Below the pieces are notes generated by a model. The model had not been told where the DNA came from. It did no database searches and was given only the letters and a program-made list of their open reading frames with translations. DNA of 5,608 nt. Origin: CAYJEQ01 sp964369235 (GTDB lineage Bacteria; Bacillota; Clostridia; Oscillospirales; Ruminococcaceae). Made by a program: the position numbers and the translations under genes. Of the stretch, positions 5,057-5,608 are shown piece after piece (positions within the stretch are counted from its first letter, which is position 1; the number at the start of each line of letters is the position of its first letter). Location of the stretch: the NCBI GenBank assembly GCA_964369235.1, contig CAYJEQ010000104.1, positions 1 through 5,608 on the forward strand, given 5' to 3'.

Positions 5057-5608
5057 ATGATTATGACAATGGGTGAAAGAATTAAAAGTTTAAGAAAAGC
5101 TAAAGGGCTAAGCCAAGAGAATTTAGCAGAGGAATTAGGCGTGTCGAGGCAATCAGTCTCTAAATGGGAACTAGGGGAGGCACTACCAGAAACAGAAAAG
5201 CTACTATTAATCTCAAACTATTTTCAGGTAAGTCTAGATTATCTTATGGGTAAGAGTGAACAAGAAAGTCAGCAATTTAGCAATGCACAAAGCCAACAGC
5301 ACAGCAACCAACCCAGCTGGGTAAGTAATATTCCTATAGGTAGAAGAAGGAGAGGATACACTATAGGTGAAATTATTGATTTTATTAAATCAAAAGGTTA
5401 TATTGGTGGTTATATTATATCAGCCTACGCATTGGTATTACTAATTATGTCTAGGATATCAAATATGTCCTTTAAAAGTATTATGATGCCAGAGGGCTGG
5501 GATATAAAGCTATCCGACCTACCTATACATAGGCAGATGTCACTATATATAACAGATGGACTGAGTGTTGTGGCAGTAGGGTTTATACTCTTTGGTATAA
5601 TATTAGCT
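5057..5608 (+). CDS. XRE-family transcriptional regulator with membrane segments (3' end outside window)
   Basis: The open frame runs 184 codons to the window edge without a stop. An XRE/HTH_3 DNA-binding domain fills about residues 7-65. Its helices are readable in GERIKSLRKAKGLSQ (6-20), ENLAEELGVSRQSVSKWE (21-38) and ETEKLLLISNYFQVSLDYLMG (45-65, strong). A Gln/Ser/Asn-rich linker (68-91) follows, then a basic stretch GRRRRG (95-100). Next come a hydrophobic segment at about 115-131 and another starting near 168 that continues to the edge. This suggests a membrane-anchored repressor or sensor; its ligand and targets are unknown. Three in-frame ATGs (5057, 5063, 5069) compete: GAAAGG (5044-5049) lies seven bases before the first, and AGGG (5051-5054) eight bases before the second. 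I chose the first. It is divergent from the ACT/PFL operon and may control itself, that operon, or a gene further right. Confidence 0.88.
   Translation, partial: MIMTMGERIKSLRKAKGLSQENLAEELGVSRQSVSKWELGEALPETEKLLLISNYFQVSLDYLMGKSEQESQQFSNAQSQQHSNQPSWVSNIPIGRRRRGYTIGEIIDFIKSKGYIGGYIISAYALVLLIMSRISNMSFKSIMMPEGWDIKLSDLPIHRQMSLYITDGLSVVAVGFILFGIILA

Overview
The window looks like chromosomal DNA from a low-GC, Gram-positive-type bacterium, most likely a member of the Clostridia. The support is AT-rich DNA, strong AGGAGG-type ribosome binding sites, a secG-rnr gene order typical of Firmicutes, and the neighbouring ACT-domain / PFL-family gene pair common in anaerobic and lactic Firmicutes. The exact genus cannot be read from the sequence. 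No tRNA, rRNA, IS element, phage gene or CRISPR array was seen.

Layout: four complete genes lie on the minus strand and one truncated gene on the plus strand. From right to left on the minus strand: an ACT-domain protein (4578-4309) and a PFL-family/UPF0210 protein (4295-2934) form a tight two-gene operon ending in an intrinsic terminator (2908-2865). Next come secG (2682-2446), with its own good promoter and its own terminator (2436-2409), and rnr, encoding RNase R (2257-137). rnr is followed by a GC-rich hairpin (62-98) that could terminate transcription in either direction. On the plus strand, a divergent XRE-type regulator with a membrane-anchored C-terminal part starts near 5057 and runs off the window.

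How the parts relate: secG is a core protein-export subunit and rnr a core RNA-decay/quality-control exonuclease, so this half is housekeeping. The ACT/PFL pair is a conserved module of unknown function. The ACT protein is a plausible small-ligand (amino acid) sensor for the enzyme-like PFL-fold protein; this is inference from the fold and the translational coupling. The 478-base divergent spacer (4579-5056) is rich in inverted repeats, including ACTGG half-sites that overlap the best plus-strand -10 element, and probably controls the membrane-linked regulator. Most of the window is ordinary. The less explained parts are the ACT/PFL pair, the divergent spacer and the rnr leader.
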